64,000 nucleotides of DNA, taken from positions 118,373-182,372 of the forward strand of contig NZ_JAYKTS010000002.1 of the NCBI RefSeq assembly GCF_037024155.1. The letters run 5' to 3'. Below the pieces are notes generated by a model. That model saw only the letters and a list, made by a program, of their open reading frames with translations, searched no databases and was not told where the DNA came from. The DNA is from Bacillus sp. 2205SS5-2 (GTDB lineage: Bacteria; Bacillota; Bacilli; Bacillales; Bacillaceae_K). A program made the translations under genes and the position numbers. Of this stretch, positions 9,566 to 17,749 are shown one piece after another (positions within the stretch are counted from its first letter, which is position 1; each line of letters starts with the position of its first letter).

Positions 9566-9585
9566 GTATCTTGAATCAAGATATA
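9566..9585. promoter_or_regulatory. Palindrome upstream of the ABC transporter genes
   Basis: TATCTTG-AAT-CAAGATA perfect inverted repeat (9567-9583) overlapping a possible -10 TATACT. It could be an operator, but it lies about 240 bases before the transporter start and the regulator is unknown. Confidence 0.3.
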
Positions 9586-9822
9586 CTAAGGCTATTTACA
9601 TAGAATAGAGTAAGAAAGCTTACATGTGAAGAGAACCGACCTTATCTAGAAAATAGATAATTCTTTGAAAAACAGCTTTATTTTTGAAACCTTAGCTTGT
9701 GTAGTCCGTATAAACAATAGAATCGATAAAAGACTGAAGAACTTCGTAGCAAAAAGAAGGTTTGTATCGAGAGGTGGAGAATAGGTAGTAGGTGGTAGTG
9801 TCAACTATTTAGGAGGTTTCGT

Positions 9823-10749
9823 ATGGAAAGTATTGTAAGTATTCAAAACGTTACAAAGAAAATTGGCAAGAAAACGATCATTGATTCCTTGAGCTTTGAT
9901 GTAGTGCCAGGAGAAGTTTTTGGTTTTTTAGGCCCCAATGGTGCAGGGAAGACGACCACAATTCGAATGATGGTTGGGTTAATTAGTATGACTAGCGGGG
10001 ACATTCAAATCGCCGGAAAGAGTATCAAAACGGATTATGAAAAAGCAATCGCGAATGTAGGGGCTATTGTAGAAAATCCAGAACTTTATAAATTTTTAAC
10101 AGGGTATAAAAACCTACTTCACTTTGCACGAATGCACGGAAATGTCTCAAAGGAAAAAATCGATGAAATGGTAGAGCTTGTTGGGCTTACTGATCGAATT
10201 CACGACAAGGTTAAAACGTATTCACTTGGAATGAGACAACGATTAGGATTAGCACAAGCTCTATTGCATGATCCAAAGATTCTCATTTTAGATGAACCGA
10301 CCAATGGGCTTGACCCTGCCGGAATTCGTGAAATTCGGGATTATGTTCGTCAATTGGCGAAGGAGCGAAACATAGCAGTGATCGTTTCTAGTCATCTTTT
10401 ATCTGAAATGGAAATGATGTGTGATCGAATCGGAATCATACAAAACGGAAAACTGGTAGATGTTCAAATGGTATCTGATTTTGTGGATGGAAGTGAGCAG
10501 GTTTATCAGCTTGAAGTTTCACCTTTAGCTGCAGCTGAAATAGTCATGAAGGAAAAGCTTTCGCATTTAACCTACACTCAGCTTAATGATCTTCTTCATG
10601 TTCAATTAGAAAAAGAGGAAATTCCTGCTTTGGTGAAAACGTTAGTGGATAATGAAATTGCTCTTTTCTCCGTGACAAGAGCTGCTAAAACATTAGAGGA
10701 TCGTTTCCTTGAGATCACGGATGAGAAAGGAGCGAAGGCACATGCTTAA
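9823..10749 (+). CDS. ABC transporter ATP-binding protein (BcrA-like)
   Basis: A 308-residue ATPase subunit. Walker A is GPNGAGKTT at residues 37-45, the signature is YSLGMRQRLGLAQALL, Walker B is ILILDEPTNGLDP, and an H-loop region follows (VIVSSHLLSEME). The C-terminal 90 residues are the variable extension of this class. It belongs to the ABC-2 group typified by bacitracin- and lantibiotic-exporting BcrA/LanF pairs; the substrate cannot be read from sequence. The ATG has AGGAGG upstream. The stop codon overlaps the permease start by 8 bases, so the two are translationally coupled. Confidence 0.92.
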   Translation: MESIVSIQNVTKKIGKKTIIDSLSFDVVPGEVFGFLGPNGAGKTTTIRMMVGLISMTSGDIQIAGKSIKTDYEKAIANVGAIVENPELYKFLTGYKNLLHFARMHGNVSKEKIDEMVELVGLTDRIHDKVKTYSLGMRQRLGLAQALLHDPKILILDEPTNGLDPAGIREIRDYVRQLAKERNIAVIVSSHLLSEMEMMCDRIGIIQNGKLVDVQMVSDFVDGSEQVYQLEVSPLAAAEIVMKEKLSHLTYTQLNDLLHVQLEKEEIPALVKTLVDNEIALFSVTRAAKTLEDRFLEITDEKGAKAHA

Positions 10750-11683
10750 TTTACTCCGCAATGAGTTTATGAAGATTTTTAAAAAACCTGGTACGTATGT
10801 CATGCTTGGTCTTCTGGTGTTGTTAGTTGGGATTATGGGTGCTGTATTAAAGTATACAGAGGTAGATACAGCAGAAGATTCTAATTGGGAGCAACGACTG
10901 ACAGAAGAAAATCAATATCTTCAAGAAGTTATTGCCAATGATGAAAATGAAAACATGGTCACCTCACAAAACAAAAAAAACTTAGCAATCAATACGTACC
11001 GACTTGAAAATAATATTCCGCCAGAACAAGGTTCAAGTGTATGGACGTTTGTTGACAATGCTTCTGGTGGAATTGAACTGGTTGGATTGTTTGCGATTAT
11101 CGTCGCAGCAGGAATTGTAGCGAGTGAATTTTCTTGGGGTACGATCAAATTATTATTGATTCGACCAATCTCTCGACTGAAAATATTGCTATCAAAATAC
11201 ATTACCGTCATTTTATTTGGTCTGATGCTGTTAGTATCGCTATTTGTGCTCTCTTCTGTTGTCGGCTTAGTTTTATTTGGCGGAGGAAATAGTGTTCATT
11301 TAACCTACTCGGGTGGAGAAGTAATTGAAGAATCAATGATCTGGTATTTAGCAAAATCATACTTATTAGGTTCAATCGGAGTCTTCTTAATCACGACTAT
11401 GGCCTTTATGATTTCAACCTTATTCAGAAATAGCTCGATCTCCATTGGAATTTCGATCTTTGCTTTATTATCGGGTGGTGTGGTAACCGGTATCTTATCT
11501 TTTTGGTTTGATTGGACAAAATACATTATTTTCGCCAATACAGATCTTACGATGTATGCAGAAGGAACTCCCCTTGTTGAGGGCATGACACTAGGGTTTT
11601 CATTAGCCGTTTTGGCTGTCTATTACGTTATTTTTATGCTTCTCGCTTTCATTCCATTTGTGAAACGAGATGTAGGGGCGTAA
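10742..11683 (+). CDS. ABC-2 family transporter permease
   Basis: A 313-residue membrane partner of the preceding ATPase. Starts at ATG 10742 (MLNLLRNEFMKIFKKPGTYVM), behind AAAGGAG and inside the end of the ATPase gene. One membrane segment near residues 18-38 is followed by a roughly 85-residue outward loop with ASGGIELVGLF, then about five further segments, the arrangement seen in permeases such as BcrB or LanE. The AsEFSWGTIKLLLIRPISR region is typical of this family. A MITE has inserted 2 bases after the stop codon, between the gene and its terminator. Confidence 0.9.
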   Translation: MLNLLRNEFMKIFKKPGTYVMLGLLVLLVGIMGAVLKYTEVDTAEDSNWEQRLTEENQYLQEVIANDENENMVTSQNKKNLAINTYRLENNIPPEQGSSVWTFVDNASGGIELVGLFAIIVAAGIVASEFSWGTIKLLLIRPISRLKILLSKYITVILFGLMLLVSLFVLSSVVGLVLFGGGNSVHLTYSGGEVIEESMIWYLAKSYLLGSIGVFLITTMAFMISTLFRNSSISIGISIFALLSGGVVTGILSFWFDWTKYIIFANTDLTMYAEGTPLVEGMTLGFSLAVLAVYYVIFMLLAFIPFVKRDVGA

Positions 11684-11684
11684 G

Positions 11685-11978
11685 TTATAGAAGGCTCTTT
11701 TCGTAGACTGTGTGGCTTTTTTATCTGATTTTTGCTTAAATTGCCCATTTCACTGTTGATTTCCATTAAAAATAGATGGATCCAGCTGCAGTGGCAAGGG
11801 ACTCGGGCCTATGTCAGCCCACTACGTGAAGCAGGATTCACTGCGTGTACTGGCAGATGCCAGTCGTCCCTGGGCGAGCCACTTCCGCTTTTCGTAAATG
11901 ATGCCCGAAACAAAACTATATCACCGTTTATAGACTGGTGCGAAAAGCAACAAACTTTGCGAAAATAGCCTTATAGAA
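11685..11978 (+). mobile_element. MITE copy 1, carrying a nested A1 hairpin repeat
   Basis: Element 11693-11970 begins GGCTCTTTTCGTA and ends CGAAAATAGCC. An exact 8-bp target duplication TTATAGAA flanks it (11685-11692 and 11971-11978). The MITE body is interrupted at 11781-11893 by an A1 hairpin repeat. Removing the element and one duplication puts the terminator at 11977 close behind the permease stop codon. It encodes no protein. Confidence 0.9.
11781..11893 (+). repeat. A1 hairpin repeat nested in the MITE
   Basis: Full A1 unit (from AGCTGCAGTGGC to GCCACTTCCGCTTTTC) inserted in the middle of MITE copy 1, between ATAGATGGA and TAAATGATGCC, which are adjacent in the uninterrupted copies at 36.7 and 39.3 kb. 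Confidence 0.85.
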
Positions 11979-12010
11979 AAACCGCCGTTCTTTGTGAATG
12001 GCGGTTTTTA
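11977..12010 (+). terminator. Terminator of the ABC transporter operon
   Basis: AAAACCGCC / GGCGGTTTTT stem with 13-base loop. Originally close behind the permease gene, now displaced by MITE copy 1. Confidence 0.8.
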
Positions 12011-12089
12011 GCTATTTTACCCTTGTTTTTTACGGAAGTGCAAGAAAGGTCCTCTATTGGTTGTAGAAGAACCGATATTGTTTACCAAA

Positions 12090-12251
12090 GGTTCTTTTCG
12101 CATACATTGTTGCTCTAGTATATAAAAATGGATGGAAACACACATTTTTTTCTAATTTCGTGTTGAAAATGATGTGAAAAGATCCCCACAGTTTTTCTTC
12201 ATCACGAAATAAGGACTAATGTTAAAAGCAACAATCTTTACGAACGCAGCC
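12090..12251 (+). mobile_element. Old MITE copy without target duplication
   Basis: 162 bp from GGTTCTTTTCGCATACATTG to CTTTACGAACGCAGCC. Ends and length match the MITE family, but the body has diverged and flanking 8-mers differ. It lies immediately downstream of the convergent rarA stop codon. Confidence 0.65.
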
Positions 12252-12256
12252 TTCTG

Positions 12257-13522
12257 TTAGGACTGAAGTTTTTGATAAATCATCGAGAGTGCTTTTTCAA
12301 ACTTCCCGGTTTCTTTGGGTTCATAATATTTAGCGTTGCGAATGGTGGCAGGAAGGTATTGTTGCTTAACCCATCCGTTTTCATAATCATGGGGATATTT
12401 ATATTCTAGTCCTCTACCCAGTTCTTTTGCGCCTTGATAATGACTGTCTTTTAGATGAGACGGAACATCCCCGCTTTTTCCACTACGGATATCTTGAAGG
12501 GCATTATCAATCGCCATAATCGCAGAATTGGATTTGGGTGATAAACAAAGTTCAATAACGGCGGATGCAAGTGGGATTCGTGCTTCTGGAAAACCTAGTC
12601 GCTCAGCAGATTCAATGGCTGCAAGTGTTCTTGGGCCGGCTTGTGGATTGGCAAGCCCGATATCCTCATAAGCAATCACTAGAATTCTTCTCGCGATACT
12701 GACAAGATCTCCAGCTTCAATCAGTCGACCCAAGTAGTGAAGGGCTGCATTAGTGTCACTCCCACGAATAGATTTCTGGAAACCACTTAGTACATCATAA
12801 TGAGCATCCCCGTCTTTATCATGGGAGAAGCTTTTTTTTTGTAAACATTCTTCTGCAATGGCTAACGTGATATGGATATATCCTTCAGGGGCAGGTTTTG
12901 TCGACATGACTGCAAGTTCAAGCGCGTTTAACGAACTGCGAACGTCGCCGTTACTGGCTTGTGCAAAGTGACGTAAGGCCTCCTCCGTTATATTCACATC
13001 ATATTTCCCTAAGCCATTTTCTGAATCCTCAAGAGCCCTTTGCAAAGCGAGCATGATTTCCAAAGTGGAAAGAATATGAAGCTCAAATATTTGGCATCGA
13101 CTTCGGATTGCGGGATTGATAGCATGATAGGGGTTACTGGTCGTTGCCCCTATTAATGTAATCATTCCATTTTCTAAATAAGGTAGCAGGAAATCTTGCT
13201 TGGCCTTATCGAGACGGTGGACTTCATCAAGTAGTAAAATGACTTTTCCTGACATTTTGGCTTCTGCTGCAACGATTTCCAAGTCTTTTTTATTATTGGT
13301 CACTGCATTTAAGATTCGGAAAGCGTATCTGGTACTTCCAGCAATCGCATTAGCAATCGATGTTTTGCCAATCCCTGGCGGACCATATAAAATCATAGAT
13401 GAAAGCTGCTTTGCCTCCACCATTCTTTTAATAATTTTCCCCTCCCCAACAAGGTGGGTTTGTCCGATGATCTCGTCAATGGTTTTCGGTCTTAAGCGAA
13501 ACGCCAATGGTTTAATACTCAA
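12257..13522 (-). CDS. rarA: Replication-associated recombination AAA ATPase RarA
   Basis: A 421-residue clamp-loader-like ATPase of the RarA/MgsA/WRNIP1 family (YrvN in B. subtilis) that acts at stalled replication forks. Walker A GPPGIGKT is at residues 47-54, Walker B is LLLDEVHRL, and SNPYHAINPAIRSRC carries the arginine-finger region. The C-terminal oligomerisation domain ends in YKYPHDYENGWVKQQYLP, typical of the family. TTG 13522 is chosen as start (MSIKPLAFRLRP) because GGAG is 8 bases upstream; a GTG three codons earlier overlaps that RBS. It is the only gene on this strand here. Confidence 0.95.
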   Translation of the reverse strand: MSIKPLAFRLRPKTIDEIIGQTHLVGEGKIIKRMVEAKQLSSMILYGPPGIGKTSIANAIAGSTRYAFRILNAVTNNKKDLEIVAAEAKMSGKVILLLDEVHRLDKAKQDFLLPYLENGMITLIGATTSNPYHAINPAIRSRCQIFELHILSTLEIMLALQRALEDSENGLGKYDVNITEEALRHFAQASNGDVRSSLNALELAVMSTKPAPEGYIHITLAIAEECLQKKSFSHDKDGDAHYDVLSGFQKSIRGSDTNAALHYLGRLIEAGDLVSIARRILVIAYEDIGLANPQAGPRTLAAIESAERLGFPEARIPLASAVIELCLSPKSNSAIMAIDNALQDIRSGKSGDVPSHLKDSHYQGAKELGRGLEYKYPHDYENGWVKQQYLPATIRNAKYYEPKETGKFEKALSMIYQKLQS

Positions 13523-13889
13523 GAAAATCACTCCAAACTAACGTTCTAAAATGGTGTTTTAAATGTATCATACCTTCACTAAAAATGCATTTATGCCTTA
13601 TTGTATGCTATAATGCTATATTGATTAAGCTGTATATGCAAAGAATTTTGCTTTGTTCAACAGTGTATATTTCATAAAAATGACAGGACTCGGGGCAACT
13701 TTTTGTCTCTTTCTGAATGAAATCAATACAAATACGGTGAATTCCATAATCTTCAAATTAAGTAGCAACAATGCATAGGATAAGACCCAGTAATATAGAG
13801 TCCTACGAATGAGAATCTTGCCAAGTAGAACATAAAAATATAAAAAAACAAAAATGGACAACTAATAGAATGAAGTAGGGGGGACCCCA
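13523..13889. other. Intergenic region between rarA and cymR
   Basis: Divergent control region of 367 bases. A TATAAT at 13609-13614 could be a -10 for cymR, with only a weak -35 (TGCATT, 13586-13591) and a long leader. I see no convincing gene; a 78-codon minus-strand frame has no RBS and resembles nothing I know. Confidence 0.4.
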
Positions 13890-14309
13890 GTGAAAATTTC
13901 TACCAAAGGCCGCTACGGCTTAACCATCATGATTGAACTGGCAAAGCGCCACGGAGAGGGACCAACCTCACTGAAGACCATTGCTCAAACACATGAATTA
14001 TCGGAGCATTATTTAGAACAACTTATCGCACCGTTACGGAATGCGGGACTTGTAAAAAGTATACGTGGAGCCTATGGGGGCTATGTTTTAGCGAAAGAGC
14101 CAGCTGAAATTACTTCGGGTGATATTATTCGTGTTCTAGAAGGACCGATTAGTCCGGTTGAAGGAATTGAAGAAGAAGAGCCAGCCAAACGAGAATTATG
14201 GATGAGAATTCGTGATGCGGTTAAAGATGTCTTAGACAATACGACAATTGAAGATCTAGCTAGTTATACAGAAGAAGGCGAGTCAGACGCCTATATGTTT
14301 TATATTTAG
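13890..14309 (+). CDS. cymR: Rrf2-family regulator of cysteine metabolism, CymR
   Basis: A 139-residue winged-helix repressor. The N-terminus MKISTKGRYGLTIMIELAK and the GAYGGYVLAK wing are typical of Rrf2 proteins. It contains no cysteine at all, so it cannot bind an iron-sulfur cluster as IscR or NsrR do; CymR, which works with the enzyme CysK to sense cysteine supply, has this property. Gene order cymR, cysteine desulfurase, mnmA is the Bacillus order and matches a regulator of the mcc genes at 36-39 kb. The start is GTG 13890 behind a GGGGGG-rich RBS. A MITE has inserted exactly at the stop codon, changing TAA to TAG without altering the protein. Confidence 0.92.
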   Translation: MKISTKGRYGLTIMIELAKRHGEGPTSLKTIAQTHELSEHYLEQLIAPLRNAGLVKSIRGAYGGYVLAKEPAEITSGDIIRVLEGPISPVEGIEEEEPAKRELWMRIRDAVKDVLDNTTIEDLASYTEEGESDAYMFYI

Positions 14310-14456
14310 GATATATTCGTAGTAGTATATAAACCTGAAAATTATCGATTTCGGGGCATCATTTCGTGCTTTTGAACTAAATCACTGGAAAGATGGAAGA
14401 TTCCATTGATTATTGAGTTAATAAGCAAAAAAGTATACGAAAAGAGGCTATATTTA
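14301..14456 (-). mobile_element. MITE copy 2, inserted between cymR and the cysteine desulfurase gene
   Basis: Element 14309-14448 (140 bp, inverted orientation) with ends GGATATATTCG and ACGAAAAGAGGC. Exact 8-bp duplication TATATTTA at 14301-14308 and 14449-14456. The left duplication is the last codons of cymR, and the cymR stop codon is TA from the duplication plus G from the element. Removing the element restores a TAA stop and puts the desulfurase ATG about 18 bases further on, an ordinary operon junction. Confidence 0.88.
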
Positions 14457-14474
14457 ATACAGGAGTGAACAAGA

Positions 14475-15620
14475 ATGAATGCGATCTATCTTGATCATGC
14501 AGCAACATCACCAACTCACCCGGAAGTAGTGAAACAAATGCTCTCGACTTACACGAATGTGTATGGAAATCCTTCGAGTATTCATGGATTTGGTCGTGAG
14601 GCTAGGTATTTAGTGGATAAAGCAAGAACGACCCTTGCAAAAAGCATTGGAGCTTCTCACAATGAAATCATTTTCACAAGCGGGGGAACCGAGGCAGATA
14701 ATTTGGCGCTAGTAGGAGTATCGACAGCCTTGAAACAAATAGGCAACCATATTATCACAACATCTGTTGAACATCACGCAATCTTGCACACCTGTCAACA
14801 GTTAGAGAAGCAAGGGTTTGACGTAACCTATCTTCCTGTAAATGAAGACGGAGTTCTGTCTTTACAACAAGTAAAACAAGCGCTCCGTGAGGATACCGTC
14901 TTAGTTAGTGTGATGTTTGGCAATAACGAAGTTGGAAGCATTCAACCGATTAAAGAAATAGGTGAATTACTTCAACATCACCCTGCCTATTTTCATACTG
15001 ATGCTGTGCAAGCTTACGGAACCGTTGACATCGATGTCAACCAGCTTCACCTGGATTTGATGTCTGTTTCGGGTCATAAGATTAATGGACCAAAAGGAAT
15101 TGGCTTTTTATATGTGAAAGAAGATACACCTCTATCTCCTCAATTATTTGGAGGTGAGCAAGAACGAAAACGAAGAGCAGGTACGGAAAATCTTCCTGGT
15201 ATTGTAGGACTAGCAAAAGCTGCGACCCTTTCAATGAAAGCAAGTCAAGAGAAAAGGGAATCCTACCAAGAAATGAAGGACACACTCAAAAATATTCTCA
15301 CAGAAGAAGATGTCACGTTTTTCCAAAACGGTTGTCTTGAGACATCTCTCCCCCATGTGCTAAACTTAAGTTTTCCAGGAACCGATGTAGAATCTTTACT
15401 CGTTAATTTAGACATGGAAGGTATTGCGGTTTCTAGTGGATCGGCTTGTACAGCGGGTTCAATTGAACCTTCTCATGTTCTTGTAGCGATGTTTGGGGAA
15501 AAATCTGATAGGGTACGAAATTCTATCCGTTATAGCTTCGGCTTAAATAATACATTAGAGGATGTTGAGTTTGCGGCCCGTAAATCCGCAAAGATTATTC
15601 ATCGTCTGACTTCAATTTAA
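14475..15620 (+). CDS. Cysteine desulfurase (IscS/NifS type, YrvO)
   Basis: A 381-residue pyridoxal-phosphate enzyme that takes sulfur from L-cysteine. The Lys that binds the cofactor is K202 in SGHKINGPKG, and the sulfur-carrying Cys is C325 in SSGSACTAGS. The early IYLDHAATSPTH and EHHAILHTC motifs are typical of class I desulfurases. In B. subtilis the neighbour of mnmA (YrvO) hands sulfur directly to MnmA for 2-thiouridine in tRNA, and the 21-base gap to mnmA here supports the same partnership. The upstream MITE separates it from cymR, with which it was probably co-transcribed. AGGAGTG precedes the ATG. Confidence 0.94.
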   Translation: MNAIYLDHAATSPTHPEVVKQMLSTYTNVYGNPSSIHGFGREARYLVDKARTTLAKSIGASHNEIIFTSGGTEADNLALVGVSTALKQIGNHIITTSVEHHAILHTCQQLEKQGFDVTYLPVNEDGVLSLQQVKQALREDTVLVSVMFGNNEVGSIQPIKEIGELLQHHPAYFHTDAVQAYGTVDIDVNQLHLDLMSVSGHKINGPKGIGFLYVKEDTPLSPQLFGGEQERKRRAGTENLPGIVGLAKAATLSMKASQEKRESYQEMKDTLKNILTEEDVTFFQNGCLETSLPHVLNLSFPGTDVESLLVNLDMEGIAVSSGSACTAGSIEPSHVLVAMFGEKSDRVRNSIRYSFGLNNTLEDVEFAARKSAKIIHRLTSI

Positions 15621-16757
<1,137 letters not shown>

Positions 16758-16767
16758 TTTGTGCTTT

Positions 16768-16803
16768 TCTCAGCTCTTTTTATAGAGCTGGGATTTTTTT
16801 TTG
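16768..16803 (+). terminator. Terminator after mnmA
   Basis: TCTCAGCTCT / AGAGCTGGGA stem (one G-U pair) followed by a run of ten T. The rest of the 305-base gap up to the TPR gene holds nothing I can identify. Confidence 0.88.
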
Positions 16804-17062
16804 AGACATTACATGAAAAAAGTTAGGACTTGTATGATCGGTTAAAATTTTGAATATACTCCTTCAAAATCCGCCTTTTTATAGGTGCAGAAGAGGAAGT
16901 TCGAATCAATGCTTTTTTTCTCGACAAAAAAATTAGAAGTACTCTATGGATAGACGATGATATCTCATAGAATCAGGAAGTCTCAGAAGGAATACACGAT
17001 TCTCTGCAGCTTTGAAAGGCAATATGCTATACTGCAAATAGAAAAACAACGAGGTGGAAAAA

Positions 17063-17728
17063 ATGAATCGAAACCAACAAGGAATTCAAGCATTACAAGT
17101 GGGAAAGTACGAAGAAGCGATCAAACTATTTTCAGCTGAAATTGAAGAAAATCCAAAAGATGCTGTTGCATACATAAATTTCGGCAATGTTCTCGCCTCA
17201 TTAGGCGAGGAAGAGCGAGCGCAACGTTTTTTTGAAAAAGCGATTGAACTAGACACAGCAGCAGCAACAGCTTATTACGGGTTAGGGAATTTATTCTTTA
17301 ACAAGGACCAATTTGATCTTAGTAAAACGTATTTTGAAAAAGCCATTACAATCGGATTAGATAGTGGAGATGTATTCTTTATGCTCGGCTTGTCATTAAT
17401 GAATCTAGAGCAGCCTAAGCTAGCACTTCCTTATTTTCAACGGAGTGTAGAAGTAAATGAAGAGGATGCAGAAGCGAGATTCCAGTATGGATTATGCCTT
17501 GCTCAACTTGAGATGGTGAAAGAAGCAGTAGAGCAATTTCAACTCGTCATAAAAAAAGACCCACATCACGCAGATGCTCTCTATAATTTAGGAGTGGCGC
17601 ATGCTGCTCACTATGATGATGCTCATAAAGCACTCACCTATTTTAATCAGGCGTTAAGTGTACAAGAGGATCATATGCTTGCGGGGTATGGTCAGAAAAT
17701 GATGGAAAAAATCTTAAGCGAACAATAA
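17063..17728 (+). CDS. TPR-repeat protein (YrrB-like)
   Basis: A 221-residue soluble protein made almost entirely of tetratricopeptide repeats, about six copies of the 34-residue pattern (for example AYINFGNVLASLGEEERAQ, AYYGLGNLFFNKDQFDLSK, ALYNLGVAHAAHYDDAHKA). Such proteins are scaffolds for protein contacts; the partner is unknown. B. subtilis YrrB, a TPR protein in the same place between mnmA and recD2, has been crystallised. The ATG at 17063 lies behind GAGGTGG; an in-frame GTG at 17054 is inside that RBS. It is 21 bases upstream of recD2 and probably shares its transcript. Confidence 0.93.
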   Translation: MNRNQQGIQALQVGKYEEAIKLFSAEIEENPKDAVAYINFGNVLASLGEEERAQRFFEKAIELDTAAATAYYGLGNLFFNKDQFDLSKTYFEKAITIGLDSGDVFFMLGLSLMNLEQPKLALPYFQRSVEVNEEDAEARFQYGLCLAQLEMVKEAVEQFQLVIKKDPHHADALYNLGVAHAAHYDDAHKALTYFNQALSVQEDHMLAGYGQKMMEKILSEQ

Positions 17729-17749
17729 AGAGGAAGGGAGATTCCTTTT

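Noticed and set aside
13625..13861. 78-codon minus-strand frame before cymR
   Set aside because: No RBS, no recognisable product, and it occupies the likely cymR control region.
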